Below are positions 23,561-34,300 of a stretch of DNA of 64,000 bases, piece after piece (position 1 is the stretch's first letter; each line of letters begins with the position of its first letter). Under the pieces are notes generated by a model. It was not told where the DNA came from. It worked only from the letters and a program-made list of their open reading frames with translations, and made no database searches. Location: the NCBI RefSeq assembly GCF_029784165.1, contig NC_073696.1, positions 107,128,665 through 107,192,664 of the forward strand. The letters are read 5' to 3'. A program made the position numbers and the translations under genes. The DNA is from Wyeomyia smithii. Lineage: Eukaryota; Arthropoda; Insecta; Diptera; Culicidae.

Positions 23561-23774
23561 ATAGTTCATTACTTTCCTAAGCCTTTTTTATATAAAATAC
23601 CGTTCTGACTGAAATATCTTCTTTGGGCTTGCTCCGACGGGCAACAAAATGACGACCGATTACTCGCTTGTTGCAACATCTTTACACTTTTTGATTACAT
23701 CTGATATCGGACAGTATAAGCTATCCAGTGCTGCCATATAAATCAGTATCGTGTTCACAGGCAGGTAAAGTTAT

Positions 23775-23919
23775 TGTTAGAGTCGAAAACGGAAATAGTC
23801 ATAGTATGCTAAGTATTATTATTGTCAGTAGTTTAGAAAGAAATATAGCTCATTCGTATTTGTTCATTCGTATTTGTTCATTCGTTCAACCAAGACGTAT
23901 TCACTTGTATATAACAATA
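23775..23919 (+). repeat. 5' LTR of the copia element
   Basis: 145 bp, TGTTAGAG...AACAATA, followed directly by the putative primer-binding site. Contains a 14-bp internal duplication absent from the 3' LTR. Confidence 0.85.
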
Positions 23920-23946
23920 GGTTATCGGTCTAGTACGACGTTGAAA

Positions 23947-25000
23947 ATGGCGAATTTGAATCCCGGAATCGAGAGACTGGTTGGCAGAGAAAATTGGAGT
24001 ACTTGAAAATTCGCCGTACAAACCTATCTCGAAGTTGAAGATCTTTGGGAAGCTATCGAACCTAAGAAAAATGAAGATGGAAATTTGGAAGCAGTGAATC
24101 CTGTCGAGGACAAAAAAGGCAGAGGAAAGATTATCTTGTTCCTAGAACCGGCAAATTTCTACCATGTACGTGATGCAAAAACAGCTCGGGAAGCTTGGAC
24201 GAAGCTCAACAACGCGTTCGAGGAAGGTGGCCTAACGCGGGAAGTTGGTCTGCTTTACAAGCTGATTCGGACTGAACTAGAATCGTGCGGAACTATGGAA
24301 GCCTACGCGAACAGGATGATATCGACGTGCCACCTGTTAAACGAAATTGGATTCACGATTCCGGAACGGTTTGTAGGTGTTCTTTTGCTAGTTGGACTTC
24401 CTGAGCGATATCAACCCATGATCATGGCTCTGAAGAACTCGGGAACAGCTATAACGGGGGATTCTATAAAAACTGCTCTTCTGCTGCAGGAAGAGCTGTT
24501 GCCAAGTGAAAAAACAGCATTCGTTGCTAGGGGTAAGTTCATCGCTAAACCGGATTTCGCCCATGGCAACGGTAGAAGCAGAAACAAAAGCTCGGCACAG
24601 TCTAAAGGCCCGCAATGTAGAAAATGCAGCAAGTTTGGTCACATCGCAAAGTTCTGTCCGGAGAATTCTGGAACTGTAAGCAAAAAGGCAGATGCCTTTT
24701 GCACGGAACTATCGACAATTAAAAGCCAGGAGAAGAACCAGTGGTATTTAGATTCGGGGGCGATCAGACATATGACGGGGGATCTGGAACTGTTGGAAGA
24801 CGTACGAACCGAAAATGGAGTTGTGGTTGCTGCAAACAAGGAAACGATGAAAATTGAAGCTTGTGGTAAGGCAACTCTTCATCCAGCGTGTCAGAAAAAT
24901 GGAGCTGAGATTCCAGTACACGATGTGCAATTTTTTTTCCTGTATGGGCTTCCTCACTGCGACCAGAATCGTAGATCTATTGTGAGATATGCCCGGGTGT
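23947..25000 (+). pseudogene. copia gag and protease
   Basis: Begins ATG at 23947 (MANLNPGIERLVGRENW) with an in-frame TGA at 24004 (usually TGG in the family). Gag continues in the frame from 24085, with a zinc knuckle CRKCSKFGHIAKFC (near 24615) and a protease-like WYLDSGAIRHMTGD (near 24745). The frame is cut by a SINE at 24933. Confidence 0.8.
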
Positions 25001-25422
25001 CTGCTGTATCCCGCACTTCTGTTAATAGCAATACCTCTATTGAGAAGTGGCATGCTTATTATTATTGTTCATCAGTGCTTGTGTGTATTATGCTACTCTT
25101 CCTTACACGCTTACTATTCTACTATACCAATACTCGTTCCTCTTGCCAAATATCACCAATTATAATTCCCTGGAGAAGTTTCGTCGTGCGTCCTTCTGGC
25201 AAGTTTTATTGATAAGAGGGACTTATTTTTTGTTAAGAGGAAGTCACGCAAAGGTATTTGTAGATTTCAGCGTAAAGGAAGGGTAACTGGTGGGGAGCCT
25301 GAGAATACACCCATGCTTAAGTCCTTTTTGACATCGGATGGCCTGATTCTACTAAGATTCGAACCCATAACCATCCGCTTGACAAAGCGGACTCTGTAAC
25401 CTTGCGGCTAGGCAGCTTCCCC
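24933..25422 (-). mobile_element. tRNA-derived SINE inserted in copia
   Basis: Flanked by the 7-bp duplication TGCAATT (24926-24932, 25423-25429). On minus it starts GGGGAAGCTGCCTAGCCGCAAG and contains a B-box-like GGGTTCGAATC and a cloverleaf-like 5' part, and ends in a T-rich tract on plus (poly(A) of the SINE). About 490 bp. A second copy lies at 63448-63903. The copia frame resumes at 25430 (HLSTNLSVVQ). Confidence 0.8.
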
Positions 25423-25429
25423 TGCAATT

Positions 25430-26440
25430 CATCCCCATCTTTCGACAAACCTGTCGGTGGTGCAGACTGTGAAAAAAGTATTTAAGGTTGTATTTCAATC
25501 CAGCGGCTGTGAGATCTACAATACACAAGGTAAGCTGGTAGCAACCGGAGTCGTCGAGAATAATTTATTCAAGATGGAGCAGTTGGAAGGGGCTCGTCAT
25601 GGGGTTAGTCAGGCAATGTTGAGCTCTGCCATTGCATCTGCAGAAACTTGGCATAAAAGGATGGGACATCTCAACTACAATAGCGTGCGGAATGCAAATT
25701 TCAAACGAACAACGCAACGATTTTACCGTGTGTTCAATGGGGAAGCAGACCCGCATTCCATTTAGCAAGAGCGGATCGAGAGCAGAGGAATTGTTAGAAG
25801 TGATTCATTCCGACATAGCGGGACCAATAGAGGTATCGTCACCATCAGGAAGTCGTTATTATGTAACGTTAATCGACGATCGATCTCGGAAGATGTTCGT
25901 TCGTTTAAGACAAAATCTGAAGAGGAGGTCCTTGATCGTTTCAAGGAATTCCAAGCACAAGCGGAGCGCCAGTGCGAAAAAAAGATAAAAATCCTGCGAA
26001 CAGATAATAATAAGATATATATCAATAACGGATTTCAAAGTTTCTTGAAACAAATGGGAATACGGCACCAAACAACCAACGATTATACACCAGAGCAGAA
26101 TGGACTGGCAGAGCGTGCCAACAGAACAATTACCGAACGGGCACGTTGCATGCTATTCGAAGCGAACCTTCCGAAATTCTTCTGGACAGAGGCAACGGCG
26201 GCAGCAGTATATCTTGTGAACCGATCTCCTACTCGCGGACATGATTTGACTCCTGAAGAGGTTTGAAGCGGACGGAAACCAGACGTTTCTCATGTTAGAG
26301 TGTCTGGGACGAAGGCCATGGTGCAAGTGCCAAAACAAAAACGACAGAAATGGGATACAAAGTCGAGACCATGCATACTGACTGGATTTGAGGAGGAGAC
26401 AAAAAGCTACCGTTTGTATGATCCCTAGACGAAGAGTTTT
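25430..26440 (+). pseudogene. copia integrase
   Basis: Pieces show the HHCC finger (WHKRMGHLNYNSV, then CSMGKQTR after a frameshift near 25690), the core (VIHSDIAGPIEV; YYVTLIDDRSR; QTTNDYTPEQNGLAERANRT with catalytic D,D,E) and the FFWTEA.AAAVYLVNR region. Frameshifts near 25690 and 25990 and a TGA at about 26264 break it. Confidence 0.8.
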
Positions 26441-26817
26441 TTGAAGAGTAGAGAGGTGTGTTTCATCGACGAATGCATCGGAGAAACGGGTCTTCCATCT
26501 AACGAACAACGAACTATAGTTCCGGTAGAATTCAGTAGTGTTCCAGCGACAGTTTCGAACGTTCCTGCCAGTCAAGAATATAATGAAGCAGCAAACGAAA
26601 CTGCAGAGGAGATATCAGAAGATGAGGACACCCAAGACACATGTACTGACTCCAACGATGTGACTGTGCTCCCTCCACGACAATCTTCAAATCCACCTAG
26701 GTCACAGGTGTTGAGGCGCAGTGGAAGGGAGCACGTGTTTCCAGGCAAGTATAAAGATTTCAACACGTTCAGATCAAAGGTCTTCCCGTCAATCATAACC
26801 TCCAGGTCAAACCCGAT

Positions 26818-28077
26818 GTGTTGCGAGAAGTAGATGGTTCCAGTGATGAAGACAACGATCATTTTCCCGAACAATGCTTGGCGTTGGATGCTAATCATGG
26901 ATCAGGAGGAGATATACATGCGGCAGCCAAGCGGATTTATAAAACAAGGAAACGAGCGGAAGGTTTGCCTCGTAGCTTGTATGGGCTGAAACAGGCGGCG
27001 AGAGCATGGAACCAACGACTGCATGAAGAGTTGAAGCGGCAGCAATTCCAAAGCTGGACATCCAATTCGTGTTTGTATCGGAAACAGTTGAATGGGCGTT
27101 GGGGTTACGTACTCGTATACGTTGATGACCTGGTGATGGCGAGTGAAGATCTAAAGATGATTGAAACTCTTGTGAGAAGTCGAGGTCAGCGAGTTGGGTG
27201 ATATCCGCTTTTTCCTAGGGATGGAAATTGAAAAAGACCGTCATGGTAATTACTTTTTGAGCCAGCAGAAGTACATACGTGAAGTAGTGGAGTCAAGTGG
27301 GCTGACGGTTGCCAAAATTTACAAAACTCCGTTAGATCCCGGGTATTTCAAAAATGAGAATGAAGGGACTCCATTGGCAAGCAATACCGAATATCAGAAG
27401 TTAATTGGAAAGGTCCTGTATATAGCTATTAACACATGACCTGACATTTCGACCGCTGTATCAATCTTGAGCAGAAAGACGAATCATCCCACGCAATAAA
27501 ACTGGAGTGAACTCAAGCGCGTGGTGCGGTACCTCAATAACGATCAACTACCGATTACGGTTGAGTAGGAAAGGTGAAACCGGAACAATCGTCGGTTATT
27601 CTGACGCTGACTGGGCTGAAAATCGAGATGACCGGAAATCGCACAGCGGATTTGCATTCAAAGTTAACGGGGGAACAGTGAGCTGGGCTTGTCGTAAATA
27701 AACCTGTGTGCCTGTGTGTCGTAAATAAACCTGTGGCCCTATCAACAGCAGAAGCGGAATTTATCGCACTTGCTGAAGCAGCACAAGAAGCTCTATGGTT
27801 GAAATTGCTACTGCGGGTGCTAAATGATGAACAGAAAGTTGTCATACACGAAGACAACCAAAGTTGTCTACAAATTATTAAGAGAGAAAAATTAACAAGG
27901 AAAATGAAGCACATAGCGACGAAGTTTTATTTTACAAAGGATCTAGTTGAGAAGCAAGAGATGAAGTGTATCTACTGCCCATCTAAAGATATGGTAGCAG
28001 ACCTCATGACGAAACCATTGCAGCGCGTTAGACTGGAAAAACTAGCAAAACTAATTGGATTAACCATTACCGTTTAG
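26818..28077 (+). pseudogene. copia reverse transcriptase and RNase H
   Basis: RT motifs SLYGLKQAARAWNQRL and VYVDDLVMAS (27117), then GDIRFFLGMEIEKD in the next frame (27194), RNase H GYSDADWAENRDDRKSHSGF (27597) and STAEAEFIALAEAAQEALWL (27735), ending KPLQRVRLEKLAKLIGL at TAG 28075-28077. A 24-bp tandem copy of TGTCGTAAATAAACCTGTG (about 27692-27733) splits the RNase H frame. Confidence 0.85.
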
Positions 28078-28083
28078 GAGGAG

Positions 28084-28214
28084 TGATAGAGTAGAAAACG
28101 GAAATGGTCATAGTAGGCTAAGTATTATTAACGTCAGTAGTTTAGAAAGAAATTTAGCCCATTCGTATTTGTTCATTCGTTTAACCAAGACGTATTCACT
28201 TGTATATAATAATA
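28084..28214 (+). repeat. 3' LTR of the copia element
   Basis: 131 bp, TGATAGAG...AATAATA, starting seven bases after the TAG of the RNase H frame. About ten substitutions relative to the 5' LTR, so the insertion is not recent. Confidence 0.85.
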
Positions 28215-28219
28215 GTTAT

Positions 28220-28997
28220 TAGTAAAAGAAAGTTTTTCAGCGAAGCGAAGTTAATTTAAAATGGAAATTTGTGGAATTAATAAACGATAATAAAACAGTT
28301 TGACGCGCATAAATTAAAAAATAATAATAAAATAATAGACATAAAAAAAAAAAAGAAAAGTTGTTTGAATAATTTACCTATTTTGCGTATATTGAATATA
28401 ACCTGTTCACTGATGTCGAAGGTGAAATATGAAATTACGTATTGGCGTGAATATTTGAAAAATTTCATGCCTGAAATAGAAATATCTTCAAAACGGATGC
28501 ATTTGAAAAATTGATCATTGTGATTTGCTATGTCCACTGGAAGAGTTGAAATTCGAAAAAATCTTTAAAATTTATCTTTATTTATCTTTACAAAGTTTTA
28601 CCAAAATTCATATCAGAGTAAAAATGGGATCATTCGTAATTGATTTGTTTGTGAATATATTCCCTTAAATATCATAAAATTTCATGTCTGTGCTCCACCC
28701 TTATGAAAACTTGTTAGTCCATCTTTGTGGTACATCAAGTATAGATGTCAAATAGGTAAATAAGTATAAATATTTTTCCTACTAGGTAAACCACTTTGTT
28801 TCTGGTAAGCATTAAATGCCCCCCTAATGAAAAATCCAGTTTATTTAGTATTATAAAAGTTCATACAGTTGGACAGCGTAATTATATTCCCCTAACAAAA
28901 AAATAAACGGTAAAGCGTGAAGTATTTTTTGTTTGCTGAGTTTTGCTGTGTTCTGTGATATTTTATATAACAAACCCGGACATTGCTTTTTTGTCTT
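28220..28997. other. Intergenic, no gene recognised
   Basis: AT-rich; no supported gene. Confidence 0.4.
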
Positions 28998-28998
28998 A

Positions 28999-29244
28999 GG
29001 CGGCCTCCATAAATTACGTAACGCTCATAGGAGGGTGAGGGGGTATCTTTGAGCGTTACGATTTGTTACGTAGGGAAGGGAGGAGGTAAGATGAGCGTTA
29101 CGTAACACAAAAACTCTGGAGAGACTCTCCAAAAACGAGCATTTTCACCAGGCAAATTCTCCTACAGCGCTACGTAATTACATATGGGGGATCGGGGTCC
29201 AAAAATTGTTTTTTTTTTGCGTTGCGTAATTTATGGATGCCGCC
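28999..29244. mobile_element. MITE with GGCGGC...CCATAAATTACG termini
   Basis: Starts GGCGGCCTCCATAAATTACGTAACGC and ends GCGTTGCGTAATTTATGGATGCCGCC, an imperfect inverted repeat of about 26 bp; internal TACGTAACGC motifs recur. 246 bp, non-coding. A truncated copy in reverse orientation lies at 32668-32798. Confidence 0.7.
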
Positions 29245-29547
29245 TCAATTAAAAATTCACTAGGAATTGACCCTATAAACTCTATCTCCGCAAGGACATA
29301 GCAAATTCATTTTATTTGTGCATTAGCTTTTTGACATGAAATGTTCTCAAGTTTCATTCTAAATATATAATAAAGCATAATTTTTAGAGCTAGACATGTG
29401 ACGTAAAACTTCTCTAGAAATGCGGAAACGTTCAATTTAGTCATTGTCGAATATACTGGAAGGTTTGTTTATATTGGTCTTCACGTCTGCATCTCAGTTT
29501 AACAGTTTAACCTACGACAAAGAAACTCTTGAATGATTTTGCACATA

Positions 29548-29555
29548 TATAAACC
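29548..29555 (+). promoter_or_regulatory. TATA box of TIL gene 5
   Basis: TATATAAA about 73 bp upstream of the ATG at 29628. Upstream, GGTTTGTTTATATTGGTCTTCACGTCTGC (about 29461-29490) weakly recalls the TGTTTA...CACGT block of the other TIL promoters. Confidence 0.6.
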
Positions 29556-29627
29556 TTGTGCAGCTTCTGCAATTCATTCATTAATTGATTGTGTTAGCAG
29601 ACATCCAAAACAATAATATTTACAGTA

Positions 29628-30016
29628 ATGAAGCTAGCAGTTATCACAGTTCTTGCTACAGCCTACGCTTCTATGGTTAATGGAGTGCCTTATGGTAAGT
29701 AACCAAAGACGTATAGGTTTATCAATGTTTGTTCATAAATTTGTTCAATTTGATATCAGATACTTACTGCAACGGAATAAACGAAGTCTTCTCGACTTGT
29801 GGATGTCCTTCGACGTGCGATTCCTATCTGTACGGCGGATACGAAGGATGTGGTTCGGGGTGTCAGCGCGGATGCTTTTGCCGGCCCGGCTACGTTCGCA
29901 ATACGGTTGGCGTATGCATCGAAGAGGTCCAGTGCACTAGAAGATCATACTACCAACAATCAGTCGATTACTCTCCCTATGGATACTACGGTTATGACAA
30001 CGATCTGTGGTATTAA
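29628..30016 (+). CDS. Secreted TIL-domain cysteine-rich protein, gene 5
   Basis: join(29628..29694, 29760..30016), 107 aa, phase-1 intron of 65 bp. Signal peptide MKLAVITVLATAYASMVNG. Ten TIL cysteines with the short CGCPSTC form shared with gene 1, C-GSG-C loop and CIEEVQC, then a Tyr-rich tail ending DNDLWY. Poly(A) signal AATAAA at 30054-30059. With gene 1 it forms one subgroup; genes 2-4 form the other. Confidence 0.9.
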
Positions 30017-30157
30017 TTCATCATTTTTACGAGGGACTTAAAATGAGTGTATTAATAAAATGACTCAGTTGCAGTTGTGAGTTTTGAACCAATTTTGTTT
30101 CCACTGAAAATAATGTAGTCCATGTTTAGTCCTACAATTCAACGAGCTTCTCTAGAG

Positions 30158-30533
30158 CAGTGGTTTTCAACCTTCTTCAGTTCATGCACCCCCTTTTGAT
30201 AATTTTTACAAGCTTTTCCCCCCCTATGGGCACCATGAAAGAAAAGCTGTAGTAATTAAAAAATAAAAGGCTTTTTAAACTTTAATTTTGACCAGGTTTC
30301 AAGCAGGAGCAGGAGAACACCAATACACGGGCATACAATTCAGCATCTCTTGTGAAGGTGTGTGTGACGATTTATCGTTAACAAGCACATTTGAAAAAAA
30401 AAATGAAAAAAATGTCGCACCACCGTCAATCACAAAAGCTCATTACATGTGAAATTTTTCCACTCGCAATTCCCCCCCTGCAACGGTTAAATTCCCCCCT
30501 AGGGGGGAATTCCCCCCCGGTTGAAAACCGCTG
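30158..30533. mobile_element. hAT-type MITE
   Basis: Exact 8-bp duplication CTCTAGAG (30150-30157, 30534-30541) with termini CAGTGGTTTTCAACC...GGTTGAAAACCGCTG. 376 bp, non-coding, with several C-rich runs near each end. Termini resemble Charlie-like hAT ends (family knowledge). Confidence 0.88.
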
Positions 30534-30544
30534 CTCTAGAGCAT

Positions 30545-31313
30545 CTAAACTCAAGCTCGTTCCATTTTCAATGTCATAATTCTTCTCATCTGAGCGTGAA
30601 TTTGTCCGAATAATTCTGAATGAGCGGGCTTAAACTGACTTAATTCGTTTACACGTGATGCATAGCATGCGGGGCGAATATGTCGCGTAAAAATGACAAA
30701 CTTTTCACATGTGTCTCTGTGATCATGATCGTGACAATGCTCGTAGTAAATGTCCACCCTCGCACCAGTGGATAGCAGGTGATTAGTGGTCACTCTGGTC
30801 GCGGTGAAACGGTTTAAGTTGTTTCAATGTTCACTACTTGTAGAGTTCCAAAAATTCGATGAAAATGGGTTGAATTAAGCTATTAAGATGCGTTTGTGGT
30901 AAACTGTTGACTTACTGTGTCGCGCTACCGGCTAGGTTGTTCTATCCAATTGATTATCTCGTTCCGCTGTCTGTAGGTACACATCTATCCGAATGAGGTT
31001 GTGTTTATACTCTAAGCAGATAGACATAAAATAAAGTGCAATTTTAATGACGTTTCCCTCGAGACACGGCACAATATTTTCAACATTACTGGCTGGACAA
31101 TGCATGTATGCACAGCTGCAATTGCTGTTTCAATGATGCGGCCATTGAAACTATAGCCAGTAGTGCAAGGAATATTGCATTGCTGATGGAGGTGGGCTGT
31201 AGAACAATTCGGATTCATAAGTATGCCGTACGGTGATAGTGCATTTGAATCATCGTAATCAGTTCTGATCAGCCTTGATACAGGAGCATACCGTTGGTTC
31301 TGATTGGGCAAAG
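30545..31313. other. Upstream region of receptor gene A
   Basis: No coding region supported. Presumed promoter and 5' UTR of the gene starting at 31314; no clear TATA box. Confidence 0.4.
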
Positions 31314-34300
31314 ATGCCGAATTTCGCTGGTTGGTGGCAACCGGTGACACTCGCGGCCACTGCGTGGATAATTTGCTGTCTCAGCATCAGTGGAACCAGT
31401 GGTAAGCGGAATAATAACGTAAAAGTGTAGTGATGGTAAACATAATATAACTAAAGTGCATTTCCTAAGGTTCCACGGAAGCTATCGATTGTGCTCATGG
31501 CTACCAGGGTAACAATTCGGAGTTGATACTGAGGGATGCGCTTCTCTGCGGAACCGGATACGATATTCGAAAAAGACCGGTGAAAAATCAGCAGGATCGT
31601 GTGGCTATGTATATTGGAGCGAAAGTCATGAGTGTTGAGCTGGTGAGTTTTCGCCCCTCATAATAATAAAAATAAATTATAAGGTTGATATAAGTGAACA
31701 AATTTCCTGAGTGTGTGTTTATTATTGCATATTTTCAAATAAATCATATAAAGTATCAGCTCTATTATTGTCAGGGGGGTAGATGGTGTTCAAGATCGTT
31801 AGTTGCTTGCATGATGGTTCTTCATAATGCAGAGTACCTCTCTGCAAAATATTAGTTCTCTATGACTTCATTAACCCCCCGGACGATTATAGGTAAAACC
31901 TGACGATAATAGAGCCGATACCCTACATAGGTATTTACAACGTTTAAAATAATTGCATGCATTTGTTCCTTTGGTACCCAGTGATAACTTTGAATTTAAA
32001 TTGAAATTCTTGGAGTTTTTATAATTACATCATAATAGCACAGACTAACAGACATAACACTTTGTACAAATTTTCAATAAATTCATCGTTCGGATGATAC
32101 CAGTACTTTACGTTTATAACACTAGCACAATGTGCTGCCGTGTTCGCGCTGCGTCCTGTATTTCGACATCAGCGCTAGCGTACGTGCATGTGTCAAATTG
32201 GGAATCACACAATATGTATGAGATTGCCTTACAGCGCCCCAGACGGTGTTGTCGCGCGATGACTGTTATTCGATAAGAAATTTGAAAAGATCGTTTTTTC
32301 GTGACGATGGAGCTAGATTCCAGTGTTACGTCTGTTAGTCTGTGATAATAGTGTTATGTTTAAGGAATAGATGAATCAATAATTTTGTCAATAATTTATT
32401 TGTCTTGTTACGCCATCTTTCCATTACACTAATGGATTACCGGAATTCGGAAATGAAACAAATACTTTCACTTTTTATCTCAATTTTCCAAGTGAAATGA
32501 TCTCTGAGACAAGAAAAATTTATTCAACCTCTTTTCCTCTAGGCGGTTCCTCTAGGACAGGACGTGACAAGAGAAACCAAAAATCACCCAAAGTTCTGTC
32601 AAAGTGAAAGCCCTCTCTAATTGGTCGAACTTAACGCAGTAGAAGAATTTGCTCAATAAAAATTATCGACTTTGGAGAATCTCTCCAAAGATTTTTTGTT
32701 ACGTAACGCTGATCTTACCTCCCCTATGTAACAAATAGTAACGCTCAAGGATACCCCCTCTCCCCCATATGAGAGTTACGTAATTAATGGACGCCGCCGA
32801 AGTATTTCTTGGCAAATTTATCGACCTTCGTCTTCCGAAACTTCTCCGGAATATCCAGGCGGGATTTGCCGACGAAAAACTCTAGGCCGGGGATCTGATT
32901 GGTGCCCGCTTCAATGTACGTCTCGTCGTCTATTAAGTTACATTTCAAAAACACTAACCACGCGTGGTACGGTTTCCTGGCGCGGGATTTGACCACGGAA
33001 TTCTGACTATCGGTTCGCTTAGGCGTTTTCCTTCCCTTAACGTTATGAAGTCTCGTCTGCTGGACGAACCAGGCGGACGAACTGACTTTCTTGGCCACGT
33101 CCTGAATTGAATGGGTCGGGTTGCGCATGTCGTCTGCGTCTCTTTGAACGATTTTACTACACGGTTGAATGGTCGATTTCCAACGATCCACCTGTGGGAC
33201 TGGCCTAGAGTTTTCACGACCGTTCCCATAATTTTCTGCCGGAGCACTTAGTAATGAGGCATCTTCAAATCTGACCAGTACAGGGAAGAAACATAACGTT
33301 TTCTATACAGTGGAAGCAATCTCGTCTTCGAGCATTCGTTCAAATAAATTTGAGAATTTATTTGTTGGTTGATTGGGATTGGGTCGTATGAATCCGCATA
33401 CGAGGGCGAAAGAAATTTATTGCATCGTACCACAATATATCTAGTTTATGGTAGCAGCGGTCATAAGCTCCTACAAGATCGTCTGTTGCGCATCTGTGCG
33501 GCTACGACAGACACAGTACGCAATCTTCACGATTACGTGCAGGAGTTTTTCTCGGTAGAAGTTGGAATTGCCTTAGCTCCTAATTGGGAAGTAGCCCAAG
33601 GCTATTCTTAAAGATACGACAGTTCGGACAACAAACGGAAGTTTCGAAACCGGGCTAATCTATGCACAAGACAACATAGTATTCCCGCATAGTAAACTGC
33701 TGGCTGAGCTCCGGTAGAGATGCTCGGAAAAAGGACTGAAGCCTCGTCGCGAATCGTTGATTACGATGGGGTGCAATGTCACTATCTTCGGATCGATTTG
33801 TTCTCCGGCGCAGTCACAGTATGTTGTAATCCTGAATGCAACGGAGAATGAGCCAGAATTTTCCAAGGCGGCAGTGGCGCTCAAGGAGAAGCACTACGTC
33901 AATGATTATCTCAACAGTTTCGACACTGAAAAAAATGCCGTCAAATTGGCGTTGGAAGTAGCCGAGATTCACCGAAAAGCAGATTTGCTTATAAGCAACT
34001 AGGTTTCAAATCGCTTCTCAGTTTGGAGGTTATGGACCTTACAATGAATAGCCAAAGCGGGTTGGAACACGTTCTCGATTTATCCTGGATGACAATCGAA
34101 GATGTGTTCTCCGTCAAGTACAATCTGCAAGATAATCTGAAGTCGCTTGTAGAAGGCGACAATGTGCCGACGAAGAGGATGATGCTGAGTTTTGTATTGA
34201 AAATCTACGATCACTTGGAGCTGGCCGATTTACTGGTAATTAATGGTAAAATCCTGCTGCAGGACGTTTCCGACACTCCCGAAAATATGTTCATCCGGTG

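Larger units (their letters stand above)
23775..28214 (+). mobile_element. Ty1/copia retrotransposon, full-length but inactive
   Basis: Bounded by an exact 5-bp duplication GTTAT (23770-23774, 28215-28219). 5' LTR 23775-23919 (145 bp) and 3' LTR 28084-28214 (131 bp); the difference is a 14-bp tandem copy of CATTCGTATTTGTT in the 5' LTR, plus about ten substitutions. After the 5' LTR lies GGTTATCGGTCTAGT (23920), resembling the copia-type primer site for an internal initiator-tRNA fragment. Order: gag, protease, integrase, RT, RNase H, the pol order of Ty1/copia. Frameshifts, stops and a SINE insertion inactivate it. Confidence 0.9.

Noticed and set aside
25320..25422. A possible real tRNA gene (GGTTCGAATC and cloverleaf-like arms)
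   Set aside because: The body continues into SINE sequence shared with 63.5 kb and is bounded by a target duplication; the anticodon loop differs between copies and is not canonical.
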